64,000 nt of DNA from a candidate division TM6 bacterium GW2011_GWF2_32_72 (GTDB taxonomy: Bacteria > Babelota > Babeliae > Babelales > GWF2-32-72): assembly GCA_000989525.1 (NCBI GenBank), contig LBON01000006.1, forward strand, positions 25,246-89,245, written 5' to 3'. Below are positions 18,455 to 26,609 of the stretch, piece after piece. The notes under the pieces are model-generated. The model worked only from the letters and a program-made list of their open reading frames with translations, was not told the DNA's origin and did not search any database. Position numbers and translations under genes: made by a program. The number at the start of each line of letters is the position of its first letter. The first letter of the stretch is position 1.

Positions 18455-19648
18455 AGATACAATAAATTTTTGTAATTTTGATTTATCTATATTTCTTGCT
18501 TTGTTTTCTAACTCTTTCCAAGTCAATAACCCTGTTTTTGCATCCTCAAAAGAAACAACAGAAGATGCATTTATTGTGGCGTTTATTATGGAATCATCTA
18601 CAGAAAGTCCCTTGCTCAAACATGCTACAAAGCATGAACCAAACGAGTCTCCAGCACCTAATGTGCTAGCAACTTTTTCAGGAACAATAGCTGGAAAAAA
18701 ATATGTTATTTCTTTAGTTGCAACATATGCTCCTTCATGACCATTTGTAACCACTACAATTTTAGGGCCACAAGAAAGAACCTCTTTAAAAAATTGATGC
18801 AAATTAAACATAATATTTTTGTGATAAATAAAATTTTCAAAAAGTTCTGGTGTATATTTAGATCCCGATTTATCTGCCGCATGAAGTTGTTTGACCGAAT
18901 ACGTTTTTGATTCAACTAAAGAGTGCATAAATATTTTTGCTTCATCATCATTCAAAATTAATATATCTATATTTTCTAAAGATTTTTTTAATTGATCCAC
19001 AGCCTGACTGTCTGTTCTTAATTGTCCTGCCCCTGGATTCATGGCAACATCAAGACCAGATTGTTTGGCAAGCTGTGTAATTGGTTGCAACTGTTTTGCA
19101 GAATCGCCACTTAAAGAAGTTAAATAAAGTAAATCGGCATTTTTAATTAGATCATTTGGTATATCAACACCTTCTAAAAAGGCATTTGCACCTCTATGAA
19201 CAAAAACCGTTCTATCCCCACTTAATGACGGTATAATAAAAGAAAAACCTGTTTTTACACCATCTTTAATACCTGCGTGAACATTAATACCTTCTTTTTC
19301 TAGCTCCTCTAAAATAAACTTTCCATCAGCATCATTGCCTATCTTAAAAATAGCACTTACTTCAAATCCAAGTCGTTTAAAAGATACAGCTGTATTTGTT
19401 GACCCTCCACCAGTGTAAACGCCAACATTTGGCATCGATATTTTTTTACCTTCTTCTAACAAAATATAAGACTTTTTTTCTGTTTTTGAACTTATCTCTA
19501 AATGTTCAATTTCATCATTTTTTACAAAAACATCCTTGGTTGCACTTCCAATAGTTACAACTTTTCTTGCTTTCATCTCTTCTCCTAAACATAAAAAGTT
19601 AGTTCCAAATAACACAGCCAAAGATAATAAAGAATTTGCCTTTTTCAT
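18452..19648 (-). CDS. PfkB-family carbohydrate/nucleoside kinase with an N-terminal signal peptide
   Basis: The 398-residue product belongs to the ribokinase/PfkB family: GGGSTN at residues 80-85 binds substrate, and GAGDSF at 331-336 contains the anion hole and catalytic Asp334. Such kinases need cytoplasmic ATP, yet the N-terminus MKKANSLLSLAVLFGTNFLC is a good signal peptide. A second in-frame ATG at Met25 (19576-19574) starts exactly where family homology begins (MKARKVVTIG) and has its own TAGGAGA six bases upstream, so two products, one exported and one cytosolic, are possible. The upstream start also has AAGGAGAGG. The stop codon lies in a dispersed repeat end. Confidence 0.85.
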   Translation of the reverse strand: MKKANSLLSLAVLFGTNFLCLGEEMKARKVVTIGSATKDVFVKNDEIEHLEISSKTEKKSYILLEEGKKISMPNVGVYTGGGSTNTAVSFKRLGFEVSAIFKIGNDADGKFILEELEKEGINVHAGIKDGVKTGFSFIIPSLSGDRTVFVHRGANAFLEGVDIPNDLIKNADLLYLTSLSGDSAKQLQPITQLAKQSGLDVAMNPGAGQLRTDSQAVDQLKKSLENIDILILNDDEAKIFMHSLVESKTYSVKQLHAADKSGSKYTPELFENFIYHKNIMFNLHQFFKEVLSCGPKIVVVTNGHEGAYVATKEITYFFPAIVPEKVASTLGAGDSFGSCFVACLSKGLSVDDSIINATINASSVVSFEDAKTGLLTWKELENKARNIDKSKLQKFIVS

Positions 19649-19944
19649 ACACCCTCTCCTTTTTTAGCTTAATTTTAAAGTTTTACAGCAAAAATTAATG
19701 TATCTAAAAAAATTATTCAGGGGCAATGGTTTTAAAAAAATAAAATATCTGCCGCCCATTAAAATGCATTGATTTTTATAAATATAAACAAATGAATCCC
19801 AACAGAAACATATTCACTTCATTATCAAACTATTTACAAATTTATAATACTTTGCCTATAGTTTTTTACAGTTCTAATTTTTAAAAATTAAGCTCTCATA
19901 TTACCAAAGTTATCAAACAACAAATAACCAAAAAAGGAATTTTT

Positions 19945-22900
19945 ATGAATCAAAAAACACCGTTTTTTTTTACTCTTATTCTTTGCTTAATTAGCACAAC
20001 CATATTTACCTCAGTCGAGTTTGAAACAATTTTACCAATTACAATTCCAGGCCTAAATATTCCTGTAGAATTAGGGATTATGGGTGAAGTCAATATGGCA
20101 ACCATTGGACTATATGTAGATGCAACCATATTAAAACCAAACAGTATAGAACCATTTAGCAATATTCCAGAACTAAACAACATCCCATATTTAAATAAAA
20201 TTTCTATAGCCAAAATGCGACTACGTGCAAACACAGATTTAATGAAAACACTAATAAATGCTAAAAAATTTCCCTTAGGATGTGAGTTTGAAATTTTAGG
20301 TGAAATAACAATACTAAATAAACCAGTAGAATGCTCATTAAGAATTATCCTTAATCAGAAACAAAAAATTCAAAATTTAATTTTATATACAAATTTACCA
20401 ACTGAAATCGAACTAGCTGAACTCGCACCAGATTTAAAAGGCACCCAAGTAGACAACTTAAAAATCAAGAATCTAGGCATAATAATAGCTATGGATAAAT
20501 TCACACAAAATTTTCCGGATTTAAATCTAAATATACCATTTCAACAAGGCATTTCCCTTTTTGGCACAATAGAATCTTTAAATTTAAAAACTTTAATTGA
20601 AGCCGATCTACCAAAAGAACTTAATAGCCTTAATGGTAAAAATGTTCTCTTCATGGTACGCAATTTCAATTTCCCCATAGAAAACACTAAAAAAAATCAA
20701 TCTAAAACTACAAATACATCATTTGATATTTATGGCACATCAAAAATAATGGAAATAGATACTCTTTCACATTTTACATTCACTAACACCAAAGAAAAAA
20801 AAGAATCTAAAAATAAATTTACTGTTGAATATGAAGGTATAACAGACCTAAAAAACATCAAACCATTTGACTACATTCCAAATTTAAAAAATTTAAAAGC
20901 CGCTGTTCCAGATGATTTTAAAAACATAGAACTTCAATCCATTGGATTTGGAATGAGTTTAAGCGCTGCAGAAAAAATGTTATACATCACAGGCGTAACT
21001 CAACTTTACAATATCCAACAACGAGTTTCTTTTTTTACTGTCGTGAATGAATCAGGAAAATCTGGTGTAATTATTCAATCACAACTAAACATGAATAACC
21101 CTTCTCTTGCAGACATGCTCAAAACATTATCAAAACCAATTAAAGAAGAAATTCCACAAATTCCAAATATTTTATTTAATCAAATATTACAAAATAAACT
21201 GCTTCAAATGATTAAATGTTCCGCTGCAGGATTTTTTGTATCGACTGTTCCTTATAAATACAGTTTAAGTAAAACATATGGTATCACAACTTTTAAAACT
21301 CAAATTGGCGCACCTATTATTTCAATACCAGCTGGATTTACGCCCTACGGACGCATGAGCATTAATGGAGATATAAAAAATAACAAAGTATACGGTATAG
21401 ATAATCTTGTAAAAAATGCCGAAACTGATGCATACTTTTTAACATCCTATGGCCTTTCAGAAAAAGATTGGCGCTTTACGCTGCTATTAACAAGCGGGAC
21501 ACTCAAATTTAATATACCTATTTTAGAAATTTCTCCGGGACTATTAAAACTTGAATTAACATTGGAACCTGCAATATCGGCTATCATGGGAGCCAATATT
21601 AAAATCGAAAAAGACAAACCCCCTCTATTATTTTCAGCACGGCTTGGTCTTGTTCCCGCCAAATTATTAGTTAACACCGCCCTTACCATGGAAGGTCAAT
21701 GGAAAAATCCATTCGGCTTTGATTACTTAACATTCAATGATATAGCCGGTGAACTTGTTTGGGATATTTCAACCAAAGCATCGGCCGGAGCAACCGGTGA
21801 AGTTGCCGGAGATACTGTTTCTGCGGGTGCTTCTGCTGGATCAAGTGGAGCTGCAAGTTCAAGTTCGGCCCCCTCAAATTTAATTGGAGGGGGCTTTACA
21901 TTTAATATTGAAGTAGGCAAAGAAAATGATTCTGTAAAGAAACATTTAATATGTGCCATAAGCGGTATTAAATTTACAGAAAACATCCTCTTTTTACTTA
22001 AACAAATCGGATCTGTTGGCAAACAAGATTTAGATAAAATAAATGATACAATTATAAATTTAATACCTATATTACAAACAAGCTGTGAATACTTTAAAAA
22101 AATAGTACCTCTACCACACCTTAAATTAGCTAAGGCTCAAGAACGATATTTAGCCTCAAGAGGCACTCCCCAAAATAGGCCACCAGTTAAAGACCGTTTT
22201 GGATCTACTACAATAGAAGCTAATCCTTCATTAATACTCAAACAAATGTTAAATGTATCTCTGCCTTCAATACCAAACACACTAACATTTGAACAAGCAC
22301 TAACAAATATAAAAAACTTCGCTCTCAATGCAAAAGAAAAAGGTAATTCTTTAAATAAATGGATGCAAACCCTACCTGATATGGAGCTTATTAATCCAGA
22401 ATTTAGATATGCATTTGAAAATGTTCGAATAGGGGAAATTAATTTTGAACGAGGTATCACTGTTCGTGGTACTTTAAATATGCTTGGTAAAAAAGCTGGC
22501 AACAACCTGGTATTAGATTTAACAGGTATTACCAATGAACGATTTATTTCAAAACTTGATCTTGGAGCAATAATATCTCCTAACTTTAAAAATCAAATTA
22601 CAATCGATGGTGCAGGATTAGATGGTAAATATGGAACTGCAGATGATGGCCCAGCAGAGGCTTTAAATTTTAATATATCAAAACAAGGTTTAATTTATAC
22701 AGGCAAAATATTAATAGCACCCCTTGAATGTTCAGCAGAATGTGAAGCGCGAGTCCTAAAAGATGAATTATCATTTAAAGGAAAATTTAAACCATTTAAT
22801 CTCTTTGATATTGATTTAGAAGTACAAGGAGCCAATCAAAATATTATAATTAATGGTGCATTGAAAGCAGATTTTATAAGTGCATTAACAACTAAAATCA

Positions 22901-23445
22901 ATTCTGCACTAAATACACTAGGATTAAATGAATTAAAAAAATCCCTACCAAATAAAACAATATTTAGCATAAAATCTGCAACATTTTACTACACATCAAG
23001 TATGGCCCAAAACAATCAAACACCACGAATATCGATTTCTATGAAGATTTTAGACTCAGAAAAATCATTTGATATGAATTGCGATATAAGAAATCTAAAT
23101 CTTTGTGCTGAAAAAGTTGGTTCTCAAATATACGAAACGCTAATAAACCAAGTAAAAAAAACAACAGAGCCAACTAAACCAATAAAACCTACTGAACCAA
23201 AAGAACCAGCTAAGCCAATAGAGCCTGCCAAGCCGACAGAACCAACTAAGCCAACAGAACCTAGTAAACCAGCAGAGCCAACTAAACAAACAGAACCAAC
23301 TAAACCAGAAGAACCCGCTAAACCGAAAGAACCAACTAAACCAACGGAACCCGCTAAGCCAGGAGAACCGCCAAAACCAACAGAGCCAGTTAAGCCAACA
23401 GAGCCTAAAAAACCAGCGACTACTCCCAAAAAACAGACATTTTAA
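19945..23445 (+). CDS. giant exported repeat-tailed protein, paralogue of 34137-37487
   Basis: The 1166-residue product has a signal peptide (about residues 1-22) and a long beta-rich body. A low-complexity Ala/Gly/Ser segment lies around residues 612-645, and a Asp/Gly motif DGAGLDGKYGTADDGPAE around 888-905 resembles calcium-binding loops. The last ~95 residues are a PTKPTEPAKP-type repeat, a likely extended cell-wall or surface spacer. It is collinear with the 1116-residue protein at 34137-37487, sharing blocks such as YGITTFKT, TPYGRM and NPFGF.YLTF. A surface or adhesin role is inferred. The SD AAAAAAGGAATTTTT is like that of its paralogue. Confidence 0.75.
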   Translation: MNQKTPFFFTLILCLISTTIFTSVEFETILPITIPGLNIPVELGIMGEVNMATIGLYVDATILKPNSIEPFSNIPELNNIPYLNKISIAKMRLRANTDLMKTLINAKKFPLGCEFEILGEITILNKPVECSLRIILNQKQKIQNLILYTNLPTEIELAELAPDLKGTQVDNLKIKNLGIIIAMDKFTQNFPDLNLNIPFQQGISLFGTIESLNLKTLIEADLPKELNSLNGKNVLFMVRNFNFPIENTKKNQSKTTNTSFDIYGTSKIMEIDTLSHFTFTNTKEKKESKNKFTVEYEGITDLKNIKPFDYIPNLKNLKAAVPDDFKNIELQSIGFGMSLSAAEKMLYITGVTQLYNIQQRVSFFTVVNESGKSGVIIQSQLNMNNPSLADMLKTLSKPIKEEIPQIPNILFNQILQNKLLQMIKCSAAGFFVSTVPYKYSLSKTYGITTFKTQIGAPIISIPAGFTPYGRMSINGDIKNNKVYGIDNLVKNAETDAYFLTSYGLSEKDWRFTLLLTSGTLKFNIPILEISPGLLKLELTLEPAISAIMGANIKIEKDKPPLLFSARLGLVPAKLLVNTALTMEGQWKNPFGFDYLTFNDIAGELVWDISTKASAGATGEVAGDTVSAGASAGSSGAASSSSAPSNLIGGGFTFNIEVGKENDSVKKHLICAISGIKFTENILFLLKQIGSVGKQDLDKINDTIINLIPILQTSCEYFKKIVPLPHLKLAKAQERYLASRGTPQNRPPVKDRFGSTTIEANPSLILKQMLNVSLPSIPNTLTFEQALTNIKNFALNAKEKGNSLNKWMQTLPDMELINPEFRYAFENVRIGEINFERGITVRGTLNMLGKKAGNNLVLDLTGITNERFISKLDLGAIISPNFKNQITIDGAGLDGKYGTADDGPAEALNFNISKQGLIYTGKILIAPLECSAECEARVLKDELSFKGKFKPFNLFDIDLEVQGANQNIIINGALKADFISALTTKINSALNTLGLNELKKSLPNKTIFSIKSATFYYTSSMAQNNQTPRISISMKILDSEKSFDMNCDIRNLNLCAEKVGSQIYETLINQVKKTTEPTKPIKPTEPKEPAKPIEPAKPTEPTKPTEPSKPAEPTKQTEPTKPEEPAKPKEPTKPTEPAKPGEPPKPTEPVKPTEPKKPATTPKKQTF

Positions 23446-23456
23446 CTTATAAATAA

Positions 23457-23529
23457 TTAAACTATTGGTAAATTAAATTCCGCTTTTGAAATAATTGCAA
23501 AAGCGGAATTTAATTTACCAATAGTTTAA
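23457..23529. terminator. 32-bp perfect hairpin between convergent genes
   Basis: Bases 23457-23488 and 23498-23529 are perfect inverted complements around a nine-base loop. It sits between the giant protein gene (plus) and the GspF-like gene (minus), whose stop is 8 bp beyond. It probably terminates both transcripts, though no long T tract follows. Confidence 0.75.
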
Positions 23530-23536
23530 GATTCGA

Positions 23537-24733
23537 TCAAAAGTTTATATCGTACATTTGCAAAATTGGCATATAAATAGCCAACATCAAAATTAAAATT
23601 AATCCGCCTAATAACAACAAAAAACACGGCAAAAGCAAATTGGTTATCGTTTTTAAACCAGATTCTAGTTGTTGTTGATATCTAACACTTATCTTTAAAA
23701 GCTGAGCACCTAACTTTTCTGATTCCTCCCCCACTTTAACAGACAATAATAAACCACTGTCAAATAAAAACGGCGAAACAACAAGGGCCTGATATAAAGA
23801 ATAACCCTCAATAATCATTGAGTTAATTCGAAGAATTTCTGATTTAAAAAAAGGGCTTTTAAGTGAAGTTAAAAATAAATTTAAAGCTTGAGAAATGGGA
23901 AGCCCTGTCACTAATAAAGATCCCAAAGAACTTGTAAATAAAACTACAAAATAATTTTTTAAAACTCTCCCCAAAAAAGGCAGCCTTAAGCACAATTTTT
24001 CAATAAAACAAACTACAAAATTAATGCGTAAAATAATAAAACATAACAAAAAAACAAAAATTAAACCGATCCAAAAATAAACATTAACACCTTCGATCAA
24101 AAAATCACTTAAAGCAAAAACAATTTTACTTAAAAGTGGCAACTTGTCAGACGATTCACCTAACATTTGTTTAAACCTGGGTACAATAAAAATCAAAATA
24201 AGAAATACAATAAATATAAAAAAAATGGCAGAAATTATAGGCATAATAAACACGGATCTTAGCTGCCGCAAAAATTTATTCCCTATATTTTTATAATCAC
24301 ATAATTGACGCAATGCATCTGCAAGGCGCCCGGACTCATGTCCAGTTTTAACAAGCACAACAGAAACATCATCAAATACGTCTTCATGCTTACCAAGAGC
24401 TGAACTCAATGCGCCACCCCTTTTGACAAAACAAAATAGATGAAGAACAACACCATGAAAAAATTTATTTTTAATTTGCTGACTTAAAACATTTAAAGCA
24501 TCTAATAAAAGAACACCAGAATCCAATAAAAAAGCCAGTTCAGAAAAAAAATCTAATTTAATTTGTTGATTAATTTTTTTAAAACCGCGCCTTGAAAATA
24601 TATATTCAAAATCTAATAACACAATTCCTTGATCTAGTAACATTTGATTTAAATCTTCTTCAGAATCTGCCATTAAAAAACCACCTAACTCGATCTCATT
24701 TGAGTCAACACCCTTCCAACTAAAATATGGCAT
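23537..24733 (-). CDS. type II secretion / type IV pilus inner-membrane platform protein (GspF/PilC family)
   Basis: The 398-residue product has two tandem GspF domains, each with the helical block ...LLDSGVLLLDALNVLSQQ and SLLVTGLPISQALNLF, and three membrane segments: one near residues 165-190, one near 215-235 and one at the C-terminus (LLLLGGLILILMLAIYMPI). A short N-terminal domain (YFSWKGVDSNEIELGGFL) is as in PilC. It would be the platform of a type IV pilus or type II secretion machine. No ATPase or pilin gene lies beside it, so the machine is scattered. It follows the DUF167 gene by 16 bp. SD GAGGAG. Confidence 0.88.
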   Translation of the reverse strand: MPYFSWKGVDSNEIELGGFLMADSEEDLNQMLLDQGIVLLDFEYIFSRRGFKKINQQIKLDFFSELAFLLDSGVLLLDALNVLSQQIKNKFFHGVVLHLFCFVKRGGALSSALGKHEDVFDDVSVVLVKTGHESGRLADALRQLCDYKNIGNKFLRQLRSVFIMPIISAIFFIFIVFLILIFIVPRFKQMLGESSDKLPLLSKIVFALSDFLIEGVNVYFWIGLIFVFLLCFIILRINFVVCFIEKLCLRLPFLGRVLKNYFVVLFTSSLGSLLVTGLPISQALNLFLTSLKSPFFKSEILRINSMIIEGYSLYQALVVSPFLFDSGLLLSVKVGEESEKLGAQLLKISVRYQQQLESGLKTITNLLLPCFLLLLGGLILILMLAIYMPILQMYDINF

Positions 24734-24749
24734 AAATTCTCCTCTTTTC

Positions 24750-25040
24750 TCACATTAAAAGACTTTTTTGTAGTTCTACCCCTAAAAGTTTTAAAACTTC
24801 CGCTTGCTCCAAATCTGTTTCAATTTTGATTCTTTTGTTCCGAACGATTTCCCCTGTCAAAATATCCACATTTTTTTGCGGGACCCCCAAAAGTTTAGAT
24901 ATACCTTTTACAAGCTCTTTATTAGCCAAACCCTTCTCTGGAGCGCTCTTTAGAAAGCATTTCAACAGACCTGCCTTGTCTACAACAAAACCAAATTTGC
25001 CCGAACTTGGTATAACTTTAACCTCAATAATTACAGCCAT
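24750..25040 (-). CDS. DUF167 / YggU-family protein
   Basis: The 96-residue product has the family pattern: VKVIPSSGK near the N-terminus, then LKCFLKSAPEKGLANKEL (family form: l.a.P.dGkAN..l), then LLGVPQKNVDILTGE. The fold is a small alpha/beta domain of unknown molecular role. It lies 16 bp before the GspF-like gene on the same strand, probably as an operon; in many bacteria YggU neighbours pilus or membrane genes. Confidence 0.88.
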   Translation of the reverse strand: MAVIIEVKVIPSSGKFGFVVDKAGLLKCFLKSAPEKGLANKELVKGISKLLGVPQKNVDILTGEIVRNKRIKIETDLEQAEVLKLLGVELQKSLLM

Positions 25041-25175
25041 ATATCATATCTTTCACTCAAAACAATAAATATGAACCCTTAACAAACTCGAATAATAAGC
25101 CAATATACAAAATAACTTGCATAAAATTATATATATTTTATCCTTTTCCTATTGTTTGAAATCTAAATTTGGTGT

Positions 25176-25267
25176 GGAGAGGTGGCTGAGTGGTCGAAAG
25201 CGCTTGCCTGCTAAGTGAGTATACTGGGAAACTAGTATCGAGGGTTCGAATCCCTTCCTCTCCACCA
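25176..25267 (+). tRNA. tRNA-Ser(GCT)
   Basis: The acceptor GGAGAGG pairs with CCTCTCC. The anticodon loop CTGCTAA gives GCT, and there is a long variable arm (TATACTGGGAAACTAGTAT-like) as expected for serine. CCA is encoded at 25265-25267. The discriminator base is A rather than the G common in bacterial serine tRNAs. Confidence 0.94.
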
Positions 25268-25285
25268 TTTTTTTGGCAAATTTAT

Positions 25286-25362
25286 GCGCCCATAGCTCAA
25301 TTGGATAGAGCGTTAGACTACGGATCTGAAGGTTTGAGGTTCGACTCCTCATGGGCGCACCA
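25286..25362 (+). tRNA. tRNA-Arg(ACG)
   Basis: The acceptor GCGCCCA pairs with TGGGCGC. The anticodon arm TTAGA-CTACGGA-TCTGA gives ACG, normally read as ICG after deamination. Encoded CCA at 25360-25362. It lies 18 bp after tRNA-Ser(GCT). Confidence 0.95.
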
Positions 25363-25427
25363 ATGATTGGAATACTTGATTTTAAAGCAAACTCAAGCTA
25401 AAATTGCCAAATATAATTGAAATTATT

Positions 25428-25519
25428 GGAGAGATGGCTGAGCGGTCGAAAGCGACGGTCTTGAAAACCGTAGTCCCGTGAAAGCGGGACCGTGGGTTCG
25501 AATCCCACTCTCTCCTCCA
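25428..25519 (+). tRNA. tRNA-Ser(TGA)
   Basis: The acceptor GGAGAGA pairs with TCTCTCC. The anticodon loop CTTGAAA gives TGA, and the long variable arm GTCCCGTGAAAGCGGGAC is typical of serine. Encoded CCA at 25517-25519. The discriminator is T, which is unusual for serine. Confidence 0.94.
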
Positions 25520-25526
25520 TAAACTA

Positions 25527-25557
25527 AAAAGGTCTAGCAAAATGCTAGGCCTTTTTT
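25527..25557 (+). terminator. intrinsic terminator of the tRNA cluster
   Basis: AAGGTCTAGC and GCTAGGCCTT pair with one G-T wobble, followed by a run of T. It ends the Ser-Arg-Ser tRNA transcript. Confidence 0.88.
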
Positions 25558-25606
25558 AATACCATTAAATATTGCACATCAATCTTAAATTTGCTTAATA
25601 TTTCGT

Positions 25607-25862
25607 AGAGCTTATACGAAAATTATTTAAAGGACTCGATCCTTCGACTAGCTCAGAATGACATCCGTCCTTATTTCATTTCTAACTCAATATTAAAAAA
25701 TTAAAAATTTAATTTAACAACGAGCCCACAGTTTAAGCCTGCAAAGGTTAAATCCTCTCAATAAAATATAAATTAATATGACGGATGTCATCCTAAGCTA
25801 GTCGAAGGATCGAGTCATTTTTGGTATTAAAAATAAATGTTTTTGAATTTTCATATAAGCTT
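25607..25862. repeat. dispersed inverted-repeat element, copy 5
   Basis: The left end AGAGCTTATACGAAAATTAT is complemented by AATTTTCATATAAGCTTATA on the right. Short form. Its right arm supplies the apparent upstream extension of the crcB frame, which is therefore not coding. Confidence 0.85.
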
Positions 25863-25904
25863 ATAGTTATTGAATATCAATCATTAAAAATAATAGGAAC
25901 AAAT

Positions 25905-26288
25905 ATGAATATCTTTAAATATCTAACCATAATTTTTATTGGTGGTGGAATTGGGGCCATATTAAGGGCATTATTAATGACAATTCTTATAAATAAAACA
26001 CCCTTTTTCCCAAACACATTTATTATCAATATTGTTGGTTGTATATTTTTAGGTTTTTTATTTCAAATGTTTCTTACAAATTCAAATATATCCCCGAGTT
26101 ACCAAATATTCTTAACCACCGGTATACTTTCTGCATTTACAACATTCTCTACATTTTCTCTCGAACTCGTCACAATGTTAGAAACAGGCGCACAAATTTT
26201 AGCAATTTTTTATGCAATATCTTCTTTAATATTTGGAATTAGTGGAATTTTTTTAGGAAAGTTTTTAGGCAAAATATTATTTAGTTAA
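25905..26288 (+). CDS. crcB: fluoride ion channel CrcB/Fluc
   Basis: Starting at the ATG at 25905 (AGGA upstream) gives 127 residues and four membrane helices, the normal size. The frame is open 28 codons further upstream, but those codons fall in a dispersed repeat. Family marks are GGGIGAILR at residues 13-21, the pore Asn in FIINIVGC, and the conserved SAFTTFSTFS block with the Phe pair that lines the fluoride path. Fluc dimers export fluoride. I see no fluoride riboswitch in the 45 bp leader. The stop codon touches the next dispersed repeat. Confidence 0.92.
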   Translation: MNIFKYLTIIFIGGGIGAILRALLMTILINKTPFFPNTFIINIVGCIFLGFLFQMFLTNSNISPSYQIFLTTGILSAFTTFSTFSLELVTMLETGAQILAIFYAISSLIFGISGIFLGKFLGKILFS

Positions 26289-26598
26289 TACGAAAATTAT
26301 TAAAAGGACTCGATCCTTCGACTAACTCAGGATGAAATCCGTCATGTTAATTTATATTTATTAAGTTGCTCTAGCATCTGTAAATTTAAAATATAAAGCT
26401 GTTATTAAATTAATTCACCAAAACAGAATGTTTAACTTTTTAATATTGAGTTAAAAATAAAAATAAAGACGGATTTCATCCTGAGCTAGTCGAAGGATCT
26501 CATTCTGAGTGAATCCGAACGCAGTAAGGATTTGTATCGAAGGACGAGTCCTTTTTTGATATTAAAAACAAGTGTTTTTGATTTTTTATAAACTCTAA
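26285..26598. repeat. dispersed inverted-repeat element, copy 6
   Basis: It begins TTAATACGAAAATTATTAAA inside the crcB stop and ends ATTTTTTATAAACTCTAAA 11 bp before the polA stop. The right arm has the long CTCATTCTGAGTGAATCCG module. It fills the gap between convergent crcB and polA. Confidence 0.85.
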
Positions 26599-26609
26599 AT
26601 TAACAAAAT

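Noticed and set aside
23124-23429. 101-residue minus-strand frame of GSVGL-type repeats
   Set aside because: Antisense of the KPTEP repeat tail of the giant protein; no start signal.
23160-23430. Regular short repeats that might suggest a CRISPR array
   Set aside because: The period is about 18 bp and in frame with the KPTEP tail; there are no spacers.
25821-25904. N-terminal extension of crcB by 28 codons
   Set aside because: The codons lie in a dispersed repeat; the inner ATG has an SD and starts at the family's usual position.
25862-25904. Fluoride riboswitch upstream of crcB
   Set aside because: The leader is too short and consists partly of repeat sequence; no pseudoknot elements seen.
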